A DNA stretch of 64,000 nucleotides, from positions 57,411 to 121,410 of the forward strand of contig NZ_JAPYPS010000006.1 of assembly GCF_029937575.1 (NCBI RefSeq). The letters are read 5' to 3'. Positions 55,661 through 64,000 of this stretch are shown piece by piece. Both the position numbers and the translations under genes were made by a program. Source of the DNA: Nocardioides sp. (GTDB taxonomy: Bacteria > Actinomycetota > Actinomycetes > Propionibacteriales > Nocardioidaceae). Numbering within the stretch: position 1 is the first letter of the stretch; every line of letters begins with the position of its first letter. The notes below the pieces were generated by a model. That model was not told the DNA's origin. It made no database searches and worked only from the letters and a program-made list of their open reading frames with translations.

Positions 55661-56608
55661 GTGACCTCAGAACGCCTCGTGCACATCGTCGACGACGTGC
55701 CGGACCTCGATGACGTCACCGGCCTGACGCTCGTGGTCGCGCTCGACGGGTTCCTGGATGCCGGCAGCTCGGCCGTGATCGCCGCGCGCCACCTGGTCGA
55801 CGTCGGCAGCGAGGCCGGTGGGTCCGTGGTGGCGACGTTCGACGTCGACCAGTTCCACGACTACCGGGCCCGCCGGCCACCGGTGACGTTCGCCCGCGAC
55901 CACTACGAGGCCTACGACGCGCCCCGGCTGGTCGTACGCCTGCTCCGCGACGCCGGCGGCACGCCGTACCTCCTGCTCGCCGGGCCCGAGCCCGACAACC
56001 GCTGGGAGGCGTTCTGTCGTGCGGTGCGTGAGGTGGTGGAGCGCTTCGGCGTCAACCTGGTGATCGGGATGGGTTCGGTGCCGATGGCGGTGCCGCACAC
56101 CCGCCCGATCGCGATCACTCACCACGCCAACCGCGACGAGCTGCTCACCGGTGTCAGCCCGTGGTCCGGGGAGCTGCGGGTGCCGAGCAGCGCCCAGGCC
56201 CTGCTGGAGATCCGGCTGGGGGAGTGGGGGCACGACGCCCAGGGCTTCGTCGCCCACATCCCGCACTACCTCGCCCAGCTCGACTACCCACAGGCCGCTG
56301 CGATCCTGCTGGAGCAGATCGAGCTCGCCGGTCGCCTCACGCTGGACCTCTCCGCGCTCAAGACCTCCGCCGACGACCGCGAGGAGGAGATCACCCGCTA
56401 CCTCGCGGCCAACGAGGAGGTCGGCGAGGTCGTGGCCTCCCTCGAGAGGCAGTACGACGCCTTCGCGCAGGCCGAGGACTCCGGGTCCAACCTCCTCGCC
56501 GAGGACCAGCCCCTGCCGACCGGCGACGAGATCGGTCAGCAGTTCGAGCAGTTCCTGGCAGGCCTGGAGCCTGACGACAAGGGCGACGACGAGGAGAACC
56601 CGACGTGA
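55661..56608 (+). CDS. PAC2-family protein (proteasome-assembly-chaperone-like)
   Basis: 315 residues. LVVALDGFLDAGSSAVIAARHLVD, the DYRARRPPVTF segment, LLLAGPEPDNRWEAF and VIGMGSVPMAVPHTRPIAITHHA identify the actinobacterial PAC2 family. A helical tail with ITRYLAANEEVGEVVASLERQYD follows. The family is common in proteasome-bearing actinobacteria, but its role is unclear. A TATCGT box lies six bases before the GTG; the 3' end overlaps tesB. Confidence 0.87.
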   Translation: MTSERLVHIVDDVPDLDDVTGLTLVVALDGFLDAGSSAVIAARHLVDVGSEAGGSVVATFDVDQFHDYRARRPPVTFARDHYEAYDAPRLVVRLLRDAGGTPYLLLAGPEPDNRWEAFCRAVREVVERFGVNLVIGMGSVPMAVPHTRPIAITHHANRDELLTGVSPWSGELRVPSSAQALLEIRLGEWGHDAQGFVAHIPHYLAQLDYPQAAAILLEQIELAGRLTLDLSALKTSADDREEEITRYLAANEEVGEVVASLERQYDAFAQAEDSGSNLLAEDQPLPTGDEIGQQFEQFLAGLEPDDKGDDEENPT

Positions 56609-57456
56609 CCGACGCCGCGCGCGAGCTGCTGGACCTGCTGCACCTGGAGGATCTCGACGTCGACCTCTTCCGGGGTCGCCAGCCCGAGTCGACCCGGCAG
56701 CGCGTGTACGGCGGTCAGGTCGCGGCCCAGGCGCTGATCGCGGCGGCCCGCACCGTGGACGAGGACTTCCACGTCCACTCCCTGCATTCCTACTTCCTGC
56801 TGCCCGGGGACTACTCGGTGCCGATCATCTACGACGTCGAGCGGATCCGCGACGGCCGTTCCTTCGCCACCCGCCGGGTGATGGCGCGCCAGCACGGGCG
56901 CCCGATCTACTACCAGACCCTCAACTTCCAGCGTCTCGAGGAGGGCTACGAGCACCAGGACGTGATGCCCGAGGTCGCCGGACCCGAGGAGGGTCTCGAC
57001 CTGGTCGACCTGATGCGTCAGGGCGGCAACGACGACGCCGACGCCCTCGGCAAGGAGTGGGCCGCGCTCGACGTGCGCTGGCTCGGCAACTCGCGCCACG
57101 GCCTGGAGGCCGACCCCGTCCGCCCGTCGAAGGCGCGGATGTGGATCCGGATCGCGGGCGAGGTCGGGGACAACCCGATGGACCACCTGGCGGCCTTCAC
57201 CTACGCCAGTGACGTGTCGCTGCTCGGCTCCACCCTGGCTGCCCACGACGTGAACCCGTCCAAGACCCAGATGGCCTCACTCGACCACACCATCTGGTTC
57301 CACCGGCCCTTCCGGGTCGACGACTGGTGGCTCTACGACCAGTGGTCACCCTCTGCGGGCGGAGCCCGCGGGCTCGCGTTCGGCCACGTCTACACCCCCG
57401 ACGGCACCCTGGTGGCGTCGGTGGCGCAGGAGGGGCTGATCAGGCCCCGAGGGTAG
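56605..57456 (+). CDS. tesB: Acyl-CoA thioesterase II
   Basis: 283 residues, double hot-dog TesB. RVYGGQVAAQALIAAARTV, DFHVHSLHSYFLLPGD and the C-terminal SLDHTIWFHRPFRVDDWWLYDQ are characteristic, the latter with the catalytic Asp region. It hydrolyses medium- to long-chain acyl-CoA. GTG 56605 overlaps the PAC2 stop (GTGA). Its 3' end overlaps the convergent MaoC gene by 17 bases. Confidence 0.93.
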   Translation: MTDAARELLDLLHLEDLDVDLFRGRQPESTRQRVYGGQVAAQALIAAARTVDEDFHVHSLHSYFLLPGDYSVPIIYDVERIRDGRSFATRRVMARQHGRPIYYQTLNFQRLEEGYEHQDVMPEVAGPEEGLDLVDLMRQGGNDDADALGKEWAALDVRWLGNSRHGLEADPVRPSKARMWIRIAGEVGDNPMDHLAAFTYASDVSLLGSTLAAHDVNPSKTQMASLDHTIWFHRPFRVDDWWLYDQWSPSAGGARGLAFGHVYTPDGTLVASVAQEGLIRPRG

Positions 57457-58351
57457 TGGTCCGTCCCGCCAGGTGCGGGGCGCCGCTCCTCGGGTTGCTC
57501 AGCGAGAAGGCCCACCCGTCCGCGAGCGCCGCCGAGCCGAAGGCGACGGTGCCGGGCAGGAAGACCGGCTTCTTGAACGCCACGTCGACGCGGACGGCGT
57601 CGGGCAGCCGGTTCTCCAGGGCCGCGACGCAGCGCGCCTTGGTCCACATGCCGTGGGCGATCTGACGCTTGAACCCGAGCGCCTTGGCGGTCAGCGGGTA
57701 GAGGTGGATCGGGTTGTGGTCGCCCGACACCGCCGCGTAGCGGCGGCCCAGGTCGTCGGGCAGCTTCCACGTGAGTCCCTTTGCCGGGGCCTCCGGGAAG
57801 GTCATGCCGTACGACGCGCCCTCCTCGCCGCGCCCGCGGCGCAGGTAGGCGGAGATCTCCTCCCACACGAGGTCGCCGGACTCGTCGGCGATCGAGGTGG
57901 TGAACTCGTAGATCGTGCCCTTCGGGTGGGCGACCTTCGGCCCGACCCCGGCGGTGACGGAGAGCGTCTCGCCGATGGCGACCGGACGGTGCTGGGTGAT
58001 GGAGTTCTCCAGGTGCACGGTGCCGATGGCGGGCGCCGGGAAGGCCGGGTCGCTCATCATCGCCATCTGCAGACCGAAGACGAGCATGTGCGGGTAGGTG
58101 AGGGGTGCGACGTCCTTGGTCGGGAAGCCGCACACGCGGGCGTAGGCGTCGACGGCCGAGCGCTCGACGGTCACCGGCGGGCGGGTGATCGAGAGGCCGG
58201 TGAAGTCCGTCGGCGCCGTCTTGCGCACGCCGGGCAGCTGGTTGACCACGGGCACCGACGGCAGTGCGGCCTTGAGGAGGACGCCGAGCCCGCTGGCGGG
58301 CTCGACCTGCTGGGGCTGCTGGGGCTGCTGGGTCTCGGAGGTCGGAGCCAT
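57440..58351 (-). CDS. MaoC-type hydratase/dehydratase, HtdX-like
   Basis: 303 residues from ATG 58351, one base after the fabG4-like stop. A Gln/Pro-rich N-terminal tail precedes a MaoC-like N domain and then the hydratase motif YAAVSGDHNPIHLYPLTAKALGFKRQIAHGMWT with the catalytic Asp/His pair. It dehydrates 3-hydroxyacyl-CoA/ACP. The order htdX-fabG4 divergent from fadA2 copies M. tuberculosis Rv0241c-Rv0242c-Rv0243 (from memory). Confidence 0.88.
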   Translation of the reverse strand: MAPTSETQQPQQPQQVEPASGLGVLLKAALPSVPVVNQLPGVRKTAPTDFTGLSITRPPVTVERSAVDAYARVCGFPTKDVAPLTYPHMLVFGLQMAMMSDPAFPAPAIGTVHLENSITQHRPVAIGETLSVTAGVGPKVAHPKGTIYEFTTSIADESGDLVWEEISAYLRRGRGEEGASYGMTFPEAPAKGLTWKLPDDLGRRYAAVSGDHNPIHLYPLTAKALGFKRQIAHGMWTKARCVAALENRLPDAVRVDVAFKKPVFLPGTVAFGSAALADGWAFSLSNPRSGAPHLAGRTTTLGA

Positions 58352-58352
58352 G

Positions 58353-59711
58353 TCAGGCACCCAGCATCATCTGGCCGCAGACCCGCACGACGTTGCCGTT
58401 GACCAGGCTCGAGCCGGGGTTGGCGTACCAGGCGATGGTCTCGGCGACGTCCACAGGCAGACCGCCCTGAGACATCGCGTTGAGGCGCTGACCGACCTCG
58501 CGGGTCGCGAACGGCACCGCGGCGGTCATCTGGGTGATGATGAAGCCCGGGGCCACGGCGTTGATCGTGATCCCCTTGTCGCCGGCGGCGAGGTCGTCGG
58601 CGAGGGAGTCGACGAAGCCGATCACCCCGGCCTTCGAGGCGGCGTAGTTGGTCTGGCCGACGTTGCCGGCGATCCCGGCGATCGAGGCGACACCGATGAT
58701 CGAGCCGAAGTCGTTGACGACGCCCTGGTCGAGCAGCTCGCGGGTGATCAGCTCGGGGGCGGTCAGGTTGACCGCGATCACCGACTCCCAGCGCGACTCG
58801 TCCATGTTGGCGAGCTTCTTGTCGCGGGTGATGCCGGCGTTGTGCACGACGACGTCCACGCCTCCGTGCTTCTCCTTCAGGTGGTGGGCGATTCGCTGCG
58901 GCGCGTCCTTGCCGGTGATGTCGAGCGTCAGCCAGTCGCCGTTCAGCTCCTTCATCAGCGCCTGCAGGTCGCTGGCCGCCTGGGGCACGTCGACGCCGAC
59001 GACGGTGGCGCCGTCACGGGCCAGGACGCGGGCGACCTCCTCGCCGATGCCGCGGCTGGCGCCGGTGACGAGCGCGATCTTGCCGGACAGCGGCGTCAGC
59101 GGGTCGACGCTTGGCACGTCCGTCCTGGTGCCCTGGGCGCCGATCCGCACGACCTGGCCGGAGACGTAGGCCGACTTGGGCGACAGCAGGAAGCCGAGCG
59201 TGCTGGTCGCGGCTGCCTCGGCACCGTCGGCGACGTAGACCAGCTGGACGGTGCTGCCGCGGCCGATCTCCTTGCCGAGGCTGCGGGTGAAGCCCTCGAG
59301 GGCGCGCTGGGCGACCCTCTCGCCGCCGGAGACCAGCTCGGGCGGCGTACCGATCACCACGACGCGGGCGCACGCCTCGAGCGAGCGCATGACCGGCGTG
59401 AAGAAGTCGCGCAGCGCCACGAGCTCGGACGAGGAGGTCAGGCCGGTGGCGTCGAAGACCAGGCCCTTGATCCTGCCTCCGCCCTCGCTGTCGGGCTCGG
59501 GCTTGGTCGCGGTGGAGGAGACACCCAGGGTGTCGAGCAGGCCGGGCAGCGACTCGATCAGCCGGCCTCGCCCCCCTACGAGGACCGTTCCGTCGACGAG
59601 CGGAGCGCCGGCGGTGTACCGCTCCAGCTTCATCGGGGTGGGCAGGCCGAGGTTCTTGGCGAGGACCTTGCCGATCGGCGACTGGATGAAGCCCTGGTAC
59701 TTGTCGCTCAT
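58353..59711 (-). CDS. fabG4: 3-oxoacyl reductase, high-molecular-weight FabG4 type
   Basis: 452 residues from ATG 59711 (GGAGG upstream). A flavodoxin/Rossmann-like N-terminal half of about 210 residues lacks the cofactor motif. The C-terminal SDR domain has LVTGASRGIGEEVARVLA, HNAGITRDKKLANM, and active-site YAASK with the IIGVASIAG Ser segment. FabG4 reduces long-chain 3-oxoacyl-CoA with NADH. It pairs with the HtdX-like dehydratase downstream. Confidence 0.9.
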   Translation of the reverse strand: MSDKYQGFIQSPIGKVLAKNLGLPTPMKLERYTAGAPLVDGTVLVGGRGRLIESLPGLLDTLGVSSTATKPEPDSEGGGRIKGLVFDATGLTSSSELVALRDFFTPVMRSLEACARVVVIGTPPELVSGGERVAQRALEGFTRSLGKEIGRGSTVQLVYVADGAEAAATSTLGFLLSPKSAYVSGQVVRIGAQGTRTDVPSVDPLTPLSGKIALVTGASRGIGEEVARVLARDGATVVGVDVPQAASDLQALMKELNGDWLTLDITGKDAPQRIAHHLKEKHGGVDVVVHNAGITRDKKLANMDESRWESVIAVNLTAPELITRELLDQGVVNDFGSIIGVASIAGIAGNVGQTNYAASKAGVIGFVDSLADDLAAGDKGITINAVAPGFIITQMTAAVPFATREVGQRLNAMSQGGLPVDVAETIAWYANPGSSLVNGNVVRVCGQMMLGA

Positions 59712-59753
59712 GTCTGTGCTGCCTCCATGGACGTTGCTGGTGGAAGTGAACAT

Positions 59754-59771
59754 GTAACTAGGTGTGTAACT
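59754..59771. promoter_or_regulatory. Repeated GTAACT sites between fabG4 and fadA2
   Basis: GTAACT occurs at 59754-59759 and 59766-59771 in the 130-base divergent region. On the minus strand the second reads GAGTTACAC, one base different from the half-site GAGTTGCAC of the TetR palindrome at 63831-63849. A candidate regulator site for both lipid genes. Confidence 0.45.
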
Positions 59772-59841
59772 CCGCGTCCACATTTGGTGACGTGACCAAC
59801 AGATGCTTGGTGGGAGCGCGGTTACCCGTCAGTATGGTCGC

Positions 59842-61125
59842 ATGACCGAAACTGCTCGTCGGGTCGCCATCATCGGCGGCAACCGCATCCCCTTCGCCCG
59901 TTCCAACACCGTCTACGCCAACGCGTCCAACCAGGACATGCTGACGGCGGCCATCGACGGCCTCGTGACCCGCTTCGGTCTCGAGGGTGAACGGCTCGGG
60001 GAGGTCGTGGCCGGCGCGGTGCTCAAGCACTCGCGCGACTTCAACCTCACGCGCGAGTCGGTGCTCGGCTCCAAGCTCTCGCCCGAGACGCCGGCGACCG
60101 ACATCCAGCAGGCCTGCGGCACCGGCCTGCAGGCGGCGATGCTCGTGGCCAACAAGATCGCCCTCGGCCAGATCGAGGTCGGTATCGCGGGCGGCACCGA
60201 CACCACCTCGGATGCTCCCGTGGCGATCAGCGACAAGCTGCGCAAGAAGCTGATGAAGGTCAACGCCGCTCGCGACACGAAGGGCAAGCTCACCGCCCTC
60301 GGTCAGATCCGTCCCGGCGACATCGGCCTCGAGATCCCGCAGAACGGCGAGCCGCGCACCAAGCTCTCGATGGGCGAGCACGCAGCGCTGACTGCGCTGG
60401 AGTGGCAGGTGAGCCGCGAGGCGCAGGACGAGCTCGCCGCCGCCTCGCACCAGAAGCTTGCCGCGGCGTACGACGCGGGGTTCCTCGACGACCAGATGAC
60501 GCCGTTCCGGGGCGTCGAGCGGGACACCAACCTGCGTGGTGACTCCACCGTCGAGAAGCTCGCCAAGCTCAAGCCCGTCTTCGGCAAGGGTGAGGCGGCC
60601 ACCATGACGGCCGCCAACTCCACGCCGCTGACCGACGGCGCCTCCGTGGTGCTCCTGGCCTCGGAGGAGTGGGCCGAGGAGCACGACCTGCCCGTGCTCG
60701 CCTACCTGACCTACTACGAGACGGCAGCCGTCGACTACGTCCACGGAGGCGAGGGCCTGCTGATGGCGCCGGCCTACGCGATGCCTCGGATGCTCGAGCG
60801 TGCGGGGATGAAGCTCGGCGACTTCGACTTCTACGAGATCCACGAGGCGTTCGCCTCGCAGGTGCTCTCCACGCTCAAGGCCTGGGAGGACCCGGTATTC
60901 TGCAAGGAGCGCCTCGGCCTCGACGCGCCCCTGGGCTCGATCGACCGCGACAAGCTCAACGTCCACGGCTCCTCGCTGGCCGCGGGGCACCCGTTCGCCG
61001 CGACCGGCGGCCGGATCATCAACGTGCTGGCCAAGCTGCTCGACCAGAAGGGCTCCGGCAAGGGCGTCATCTCGATCTGCGCCGCCGGCGGTCAGGGCGT
61101 GACCGCGATCCTCGAGAAGCCCTGA
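59842..61125 (+). CDS. fadA2: Acetyl-CoA C-acyltransferase (thiolase), FadA2-like
   Basis: 427 residues from ATG 59842. The nucleophile is in IQQACGTGLQAAM (Cys about residue 92). The C-terminal pair of motifs are HEAFASQVL and ICAAGGQGVTAIL, with NVHGSSLAAGHPFAATGGR containing the catalytic His. It cleaves or forms 3-ketoacyl-CoA in beta-oxidation. Divergent from fabG4; the two probably share control. Confidence 0.93.
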   Translation: MTETARRVAIIGGNRIPFARSNTVYANASNQDMLTAAIDGLVTRFGLEGERLGEVVAGAVLKHSRDFNLTRESVLGSKLSPETPATDIQQACGTGLQAAMLVANKIALGQIEVGIAGGTDTTSDAPVAISDKLRKKLMKVNAARDTKGKLTALGQIRPGDIGLEIPQNGEPRTKLSMGEHAALTALEWQVSREAQDELAAASHQKLAAAYDAGFLDDQMTPFRGVERDTNLRGDSTVEKLAKLKPVFGKGEAATMTAANSTPLTDGASVVLLASEEWAEEHDLPVLAYLTYYETAAVDYVHGGEGLLMAPAYAMPRMLERAGMKLGDFDFYEIHEAFASQVLSTLKAWEDPVFCKERLGLDAPLGSIDRDKLNVHGSSLAAGHPFAATGGRIINVLAKLLDQKGSGKGVISICAAGGQGVTAILEKP

Positions 61126-61149
61126 TCCCGGGCACGGCTCGATCCACCC

Positions 61150-61186
61150 GCCGTAGGCGTCCGACAACCGATCGGGCGCCTGCGGC
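61150..61186 (+). terminator. fadA2 terminator hairpin
   Basis: A 14-bp stem (61150-61163 with 61173-61186, two G-T wobbles) and a nine-base loop 25 bases after the fadA2 stop. No T-tract. Confidence 0.75.
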
Positions 61187-61238
61187 ATCTCAGGGGTGAA
61201 CGCGCCGTCCAGGGCGCGCCACCACTCGGAGGTACGCC

Positions 61239-61727
61239 GTGCGCCGCATCCCGACCCCGATCGCTCCAGGCCTGCTCCTCGGCCTCGTCCTCGTGGTTGC
61301 CGGGTGCGGCACGGACGGACCGGCCGGCCCTGTCCCGGACCCCGGCGTTTCGGCTGATGCTCCCGTCCTCGCCGAGGCGAGTGACGACGAGCCGGGCCCG
61401 GCACCGGACGAGATCGTCTTCCCGCGCGACGTGACGAGCCCGGAGCAGGGCGGGCAGTACGTCGCGGTCGTGCTGGCCGCGGGCAGCCAGGACGAGCTCG
61501 ACGCCTCCCTGGCCTCGGTCTCGCAGTACGGCTACATGGCCGGGATCTCCGACGTGGCGTGCCTGGCCGGTGCCGGCGACGTGCTGGGCCTCGACGAGGG
61601 TGCCGTTGTGAGCTCGCTGCTCTTCGCGAACCGTCGCAGTGCCCGGGCGTTCGCCGACGCCTACGTCGCGGCCGAGGACGGGCTGATGGTCGGGCGCGCG
61701 TCGGTCACGGCGTACTGCCTCGACTGA
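61239..61727 (+). CDS. Small lipoprotein of unknown function
   Basis: 162 residues from GTG 61239 with a GGAGG site. The lipobox is LVVAGC. The mature part has an acidic linker and a globular domain with YVAVVLAAGSQDELDASLASV and two Cys (DVACLAG, TAYCLD) that could bond. I do not recognise the family. Confidence 0.78.
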   Translation: MRRIPTPIAPGLLLGLVLVVAGCGTDGPAGPVPDPGVSADAPVLAEASDDEPGPAPDEIVFPRDVTSPEQGGQYVAVVLAAGSQDELDASLASVSQYGYMAGISDVACLAGAGDVLGLDEGAVVSSLLFANRRSARAFADAYVAAEDGLMVGRASVTAYCLD

Positions 61728-61782
61728 TGGGCAGGCCCCGGGACGGGTCAGGTCACTAGGCTGGTCACCGGGAGGCGACCTG

Positions 61783-63144
61783 ATGGCTCATGACTGCGAC
61801 GTGGTGGTCGTCGGTGCCGGCCTGTCCGGGCTCACGGCCGCTCGCGACCTGACGCGCGGGGGCCTCGACGTCCGGGTGCTGGAGGCCCGCGACCGGGTTG
61901 GCGGGCGCATCCTGCCCCATCCTGTCGGCGACAGTCCGCAGGACGTCGTCGAGCTCGGCGGTCAGTGGGTGGGGCCGACGCAGCACCGTGTGCACGCCCT
62001 CGCGACCGATCTCGGTCTGGCGACCTTCGCCACCCACGTGGCCGGCGAGAACCTGTTCGAGGACGGCGGCGGTCGGGTCCGGCGCTACCGCGGCACCATC
62101 CCCCGGCTCAGCCCGGTGGTGCTGGCGGACTACGGGCAGGCCGCGCTCCGCCTCGACCGGCTGGCGCGACGCGTGGACCCCGAGGCGCCGTGGCTGGCGC
62201 ACCGGTCCGCCCGCCTCGACGAGCAGACCTTCGCCTCCTGGATCCGTCGTTCGGTGGCGACGCCCACCGCCCGTGCGGCCTTCGAGGTGGGGTGCCGGGC
62301 CGTCTTCTCGGTGGAGCCGGCGGACCTGTCCCTGCTCCACGTCTGCTTCTACCTGAGCAGTGCCGGGGGATGGGACGCGCTCCTCGACACCGAGGGCGGG
62401 GCCCAGCAGGACCGAGTCGTCGGCGGGTCCCACCTGCTGGCCACGGGCCTGGCGCAGGATCTCGGGGACCGCCTCGAGCTCGACCGACCGGTGCGCCGCA
62501 TCGTCCAGGATGCCGGCGGCGTCGACGTCGACGGGCTACGCGCCCGCCGTGTCGTGGTTGCCGTGCCGCCCACCCTGGCGGGACGCATCGCCTACGACCC
62601 GCCGCTCCCCGCGGCGCGCGACCAGCTCACGCAACGGGTGCCGATGGGCAGCGTGATCAAGACGATGGCCGTATACGACCGGCCGTTCTGGCGCGAGCAC
62701 GGCCTGAGCGGCCAGGCGACCAGCCTCCCGGGGCCGGGTCAGGTCGTCTTCGACAACACACCGTCCTCCGGTGCGGTGGGGGTCCTGCTCGCGTTCCTCG
62801 AGGGGCGCGAGGCGCGCGAGCTGTCGGCGGTGGGTGAGCGCGAGCGTCGTACGGCGGTGCTCGGCACGTTGGCGCGCCTCTTCGGCCCTGAGGCGGGCCG
62901 TCCCGTCGACTGGGTGGAGCACGACTGGACAGCCGACCGGTGGTCGCGCGGGGCGTACGCGGGAGTGATGGGACCGGGGACGTGGACCGCGCACGGCCCT
63001 GCCCTGCGGGCACCGGTCGGGCGGCTGCACTGGGCCGGCACCGAGACGGCGACACGGTGGGCCGGGTACTTCGACGGGGCGATCCAGTCCGGCGAGCGTG
63101 CCGCTGCCGAGGTGCTAGCCGCCGCCGGCGAGGGCGAGCGCTGA
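61783..63144 (+). CDS. FAD-dependent flavin monoamine oxidase family protein
   Basis: 453 residues. The dinucleotide-binding motif VVVVGAGLSGLTAARDLTRGGLDVRVLEARDRVGGR is at the N-terminus, followed by ELGGQWVGPTQHRV, and the C-terminal LHWAGTETATRWAGYFDGAIQSGERAA is the FAD-binding end, both typical of MAO-like oxidases. The substrate amine is unknown. A GGAGG site precedes the ATG, with TAGGCT about 20 bases upstream. It overlaps the convergent tetR gene by 30 bases. Confidence 0.9.
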   Translation: MAHDCDVVVVGAGLSGLTAARDLTRGGLDVRVLEARDRVGGRILPHPVGDSPQDVVELGGQWVGPTQHRVHALATDLGLATFATHVAGENLFEDGGGRVRRYRGTIPRLSPVVLADYGQAALRLDRLARRVDPEAPWLAHRSARLDEQTFASWIRRSVATPTARAAFEVGCRAVFSVEPADLSLLHVCFYLSSAGGWDALLDTEGGAQQDRVVGGSHLLATGLAQDLGDRLELDRPVRRIVQDAGGVDVDGLRARRVVVAVPPTLAGRIAYDPPLPAARDQLTQRVPMGSVIKTMAVYDRPFWREHGLSGQATSLPGPGQVVFDNTPSSGAVGVLLAFLEGREARELSAVGERERRTAVLGTLARLFGPEAGRPVDWVEHDWTADRWSRGAYAGVMGPGTWTAHGPALRAPVGRLHWAGTETATRWAGYFDGAIQSGERAAAEVLAAAGEGER

Positions 63145-63810
63145 CGCCACGAGGTGGGCGCTGACCTGCTCGGCCGAGATCTGTCCGACGGTCGGGATGC
63201 CGGGAGCCGCCTCCTTGACCAGGATGCCGACCCGGGCCAGCTGCAGGGCGCCCAGACCCGTCGCGTAGAGCAGGTTGGCCAGCAGCGTCGGGTCGTCGGT
63301 CGTGGCGAAGTCGCCGGACTCGATGCCGGCCTCGAGCGCCGTGGAGAGGATCGCGAGGGAAGAGGAGATCCCGCGGCCGAGACGGAACAGGGCGCTCTCG
63401 GAGATCTCGTCGAGCAGATCATCGCCGGTGCGCCGCATCAACGACTGCGCGCAGTCGACGAAGGCGGGGTGGCTGACGCCGTACTCCACGAAGGCCCGGA
63501 CGATGGCGGTCAGCCGGTCGTGGGGAGTGGCGGCTGCCTCGGACGCGGCCGCGAGCGCGTCGCGCAGCTCGTCGAGGTAGGAGACGAGGGTGAGGGCGAA
63601 GAGCTCCTCCTTGCCGGTGAAGTGCCGGTAGACGATCGCCCGGTTGATCCCGACCGACGTCGCGATGTCCTCGATCTGCGCATCGCGCACGCCCTTGGCG
63701 TCGAACAGGGCTCGCGTCGCGGCGATGATCTCCGCCTCCCGTGCGCGACGGCGGGTGGCGGCGGCGCGACGCCGGCCGTCGGTCGTGCCGTCGGGTGCTG
63801 TGGGGCTCAT
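63115..63810 (-). CDS. TetR-family transcriptional regulator
   Basis: 231 residues from ATG 63810. The N-terminal HTH is AEIIAATRALFDAKGVRDAQIEDIATSVGINRAIVYRHFTGKEELF. The C-terminal ligand/dimer domain has no recognised ligand signature. A TACACT box eight bases upstream and a perfect palindrome just beyond suggest autoregulation and a leaderless mRNA. Confidence 0.92.
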   Translation of the reverse strand: MSPTAPDGTTDGRRRAAATRRRAREAEIIAATRALFDAKGVRDAQIEDIATSVGINRAIVYRHFTGKEELFALTLVSYLDELRDALAAASEAAATPHDRLTAIVRAFVEYGVSHPAFVDCAQSLMRRTGDDLLDEISESALFRLGRGISSSLAILSTALEAGIESGDFATTDDPTLLANLLYATGLGALQLARVGILVKEAAPGIPTVGQISAEQVSAHLVASALALAGGG

Positions 63811-63830
63811 GGGCAAGGAGTGTACGGCGT

Positions 63831-63849
63831 GTGCAACTCCGAGTTGCAC
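63831..63849. promoter_or_regulatory. TetR operator palindrome
   Basis: GTGCAACTCCGAGTTGCAC is a perfect 9-1-9 inverted repeat 21 bases upstream of the tetR ATG, overlapping the likely -35 region. It is the probable autoregulatory site. The half-site recurs with one change between fabG4 and fadA2. Confidence 0.8.
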
Positions 63850-64000
63850 GAGTGTGACGAGGTCGCGCGACGGAGGGCTTCACGGGGGGTCGGGGTCGTG
63901 TGCCTCAGAACGGTGTGCCAACCCGCGTGGAGCACGCGACCCGATCAGACCGCGTCCCCCTCGTCAGCAGATCCATCCGCTCCTTGCCGCGTCCACAGGG
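63850..64000. other. End of window, no gene recognised
   Basis: The 150 bases after the tetR operator hold no recognisable gene or RNA; a gene may begin beyond the window edge. Confidence 0.5.

Overview
This 64 kb window looks like chromosomal DNA of a high-GC actinomycete, most probably a Nocardioides-type member of the Propionibacteriales. The reasons are very high GC, frequent GTG starts, ATGA/GTGA gene overlaps, actinobacterial signature families (SepH, DUF4193, DUF3093, DUF3710, DUF3159, septum-formation lipoproteins) and a gene order that matches, from memory, three Mycobacterium tuberculosis blocks (phoH-ybeY-hlyC-era-recO-uppS-zur; dut-TrkA pair-APC permease-RNA methyltransferase; htdX-fabG4-fadA2). 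Almost all the sequence is coding. I see no tRNA, rRNA, CRISPR array, prophage or insertion sequence.

Layout. 1-7.4 kb: rightward operon phoH (cut by the window edge), ybeY, a CorC/HlyC-type CBS protein, a cytidine-deaminase-like protein, a tmsA/tmsB pair for 10-methyl branched fatty acids, a siderophore-interacting-type flavoreductase, and era. 7.5-14.5 kb: leftward exported proteins (a 1,517-residue DUF11 surface protein and two septum-formation lipoproteins) and a flavodoxin-fold protein. 14.6-17.3 kb: a lipoprotein, a leucine-rich leader peptide with hairpin, then leuA. 17.3-25 kb: a membrane PAS histidine kinase, recO, uppS, and the leftward zinc operon znuA-znuC-znuB-zur behind two tandem Zur-type boxes. 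25-31.7 kb: a sulfurtransferase remnant, an acyl-CoA-reductase/SDR fusion, sepH, an MFS permease, hemH and an inositol monophosphatase. 31.8-41.1 kb: DUF4193, DUF4235, DUF3093, dut, DUF3710, an OB-fold protein, DUF3159, two TrkA proteins divergent from a KimA-like permease, an RNA methyltransferase, an unknown protein and a phosphotransferase. 41.1-46.6 kb: a three-gene ABC-2 exporter and aconitase. 46.7-52.3 kb: an anti-sigma-like membrane protein with its ECF sigma factor, exported proteins, a thiamine-related pair, a small gene under a perfect LexA box, and an SMP-30-type protein. 52.3-64 kb: dxs, a zinc-peptidase-like lipoprotein, a PAC2 protein, then lipid genes (tesB, htdX-like, fabG4, fadA2), a lipoprotein, an amine oxidase and a TetR regulator with a perfect palindromic operator.

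How it fits together. The core genes serve RNA maturation, isoprenoid and cell-wall lipid supply (dxs, uppS), leucine synthesis, the TCA cycle, heme and zinc/potassium homeostasis. Lipid metabolism recurs (tmsAB, acyl reductase, tesB, HtdX/FabG4/FadA2). No single new system stands out. The best leads are regulatory: the LexA-box gene at 50.9 kb, the tandem Zur boxes on an apparently leaderless znuA, the leuA leader, a 12-bp motif shared by two distant intergenic regions, the TetR palindrome with a related sequence at the fabG4/fadA2 promoter region, and about twenty genes with a TANNNT box 6-8 bases before the start codon. A triplicated Cys-pair domain in the DUF11 protein may be an undescribed domain.
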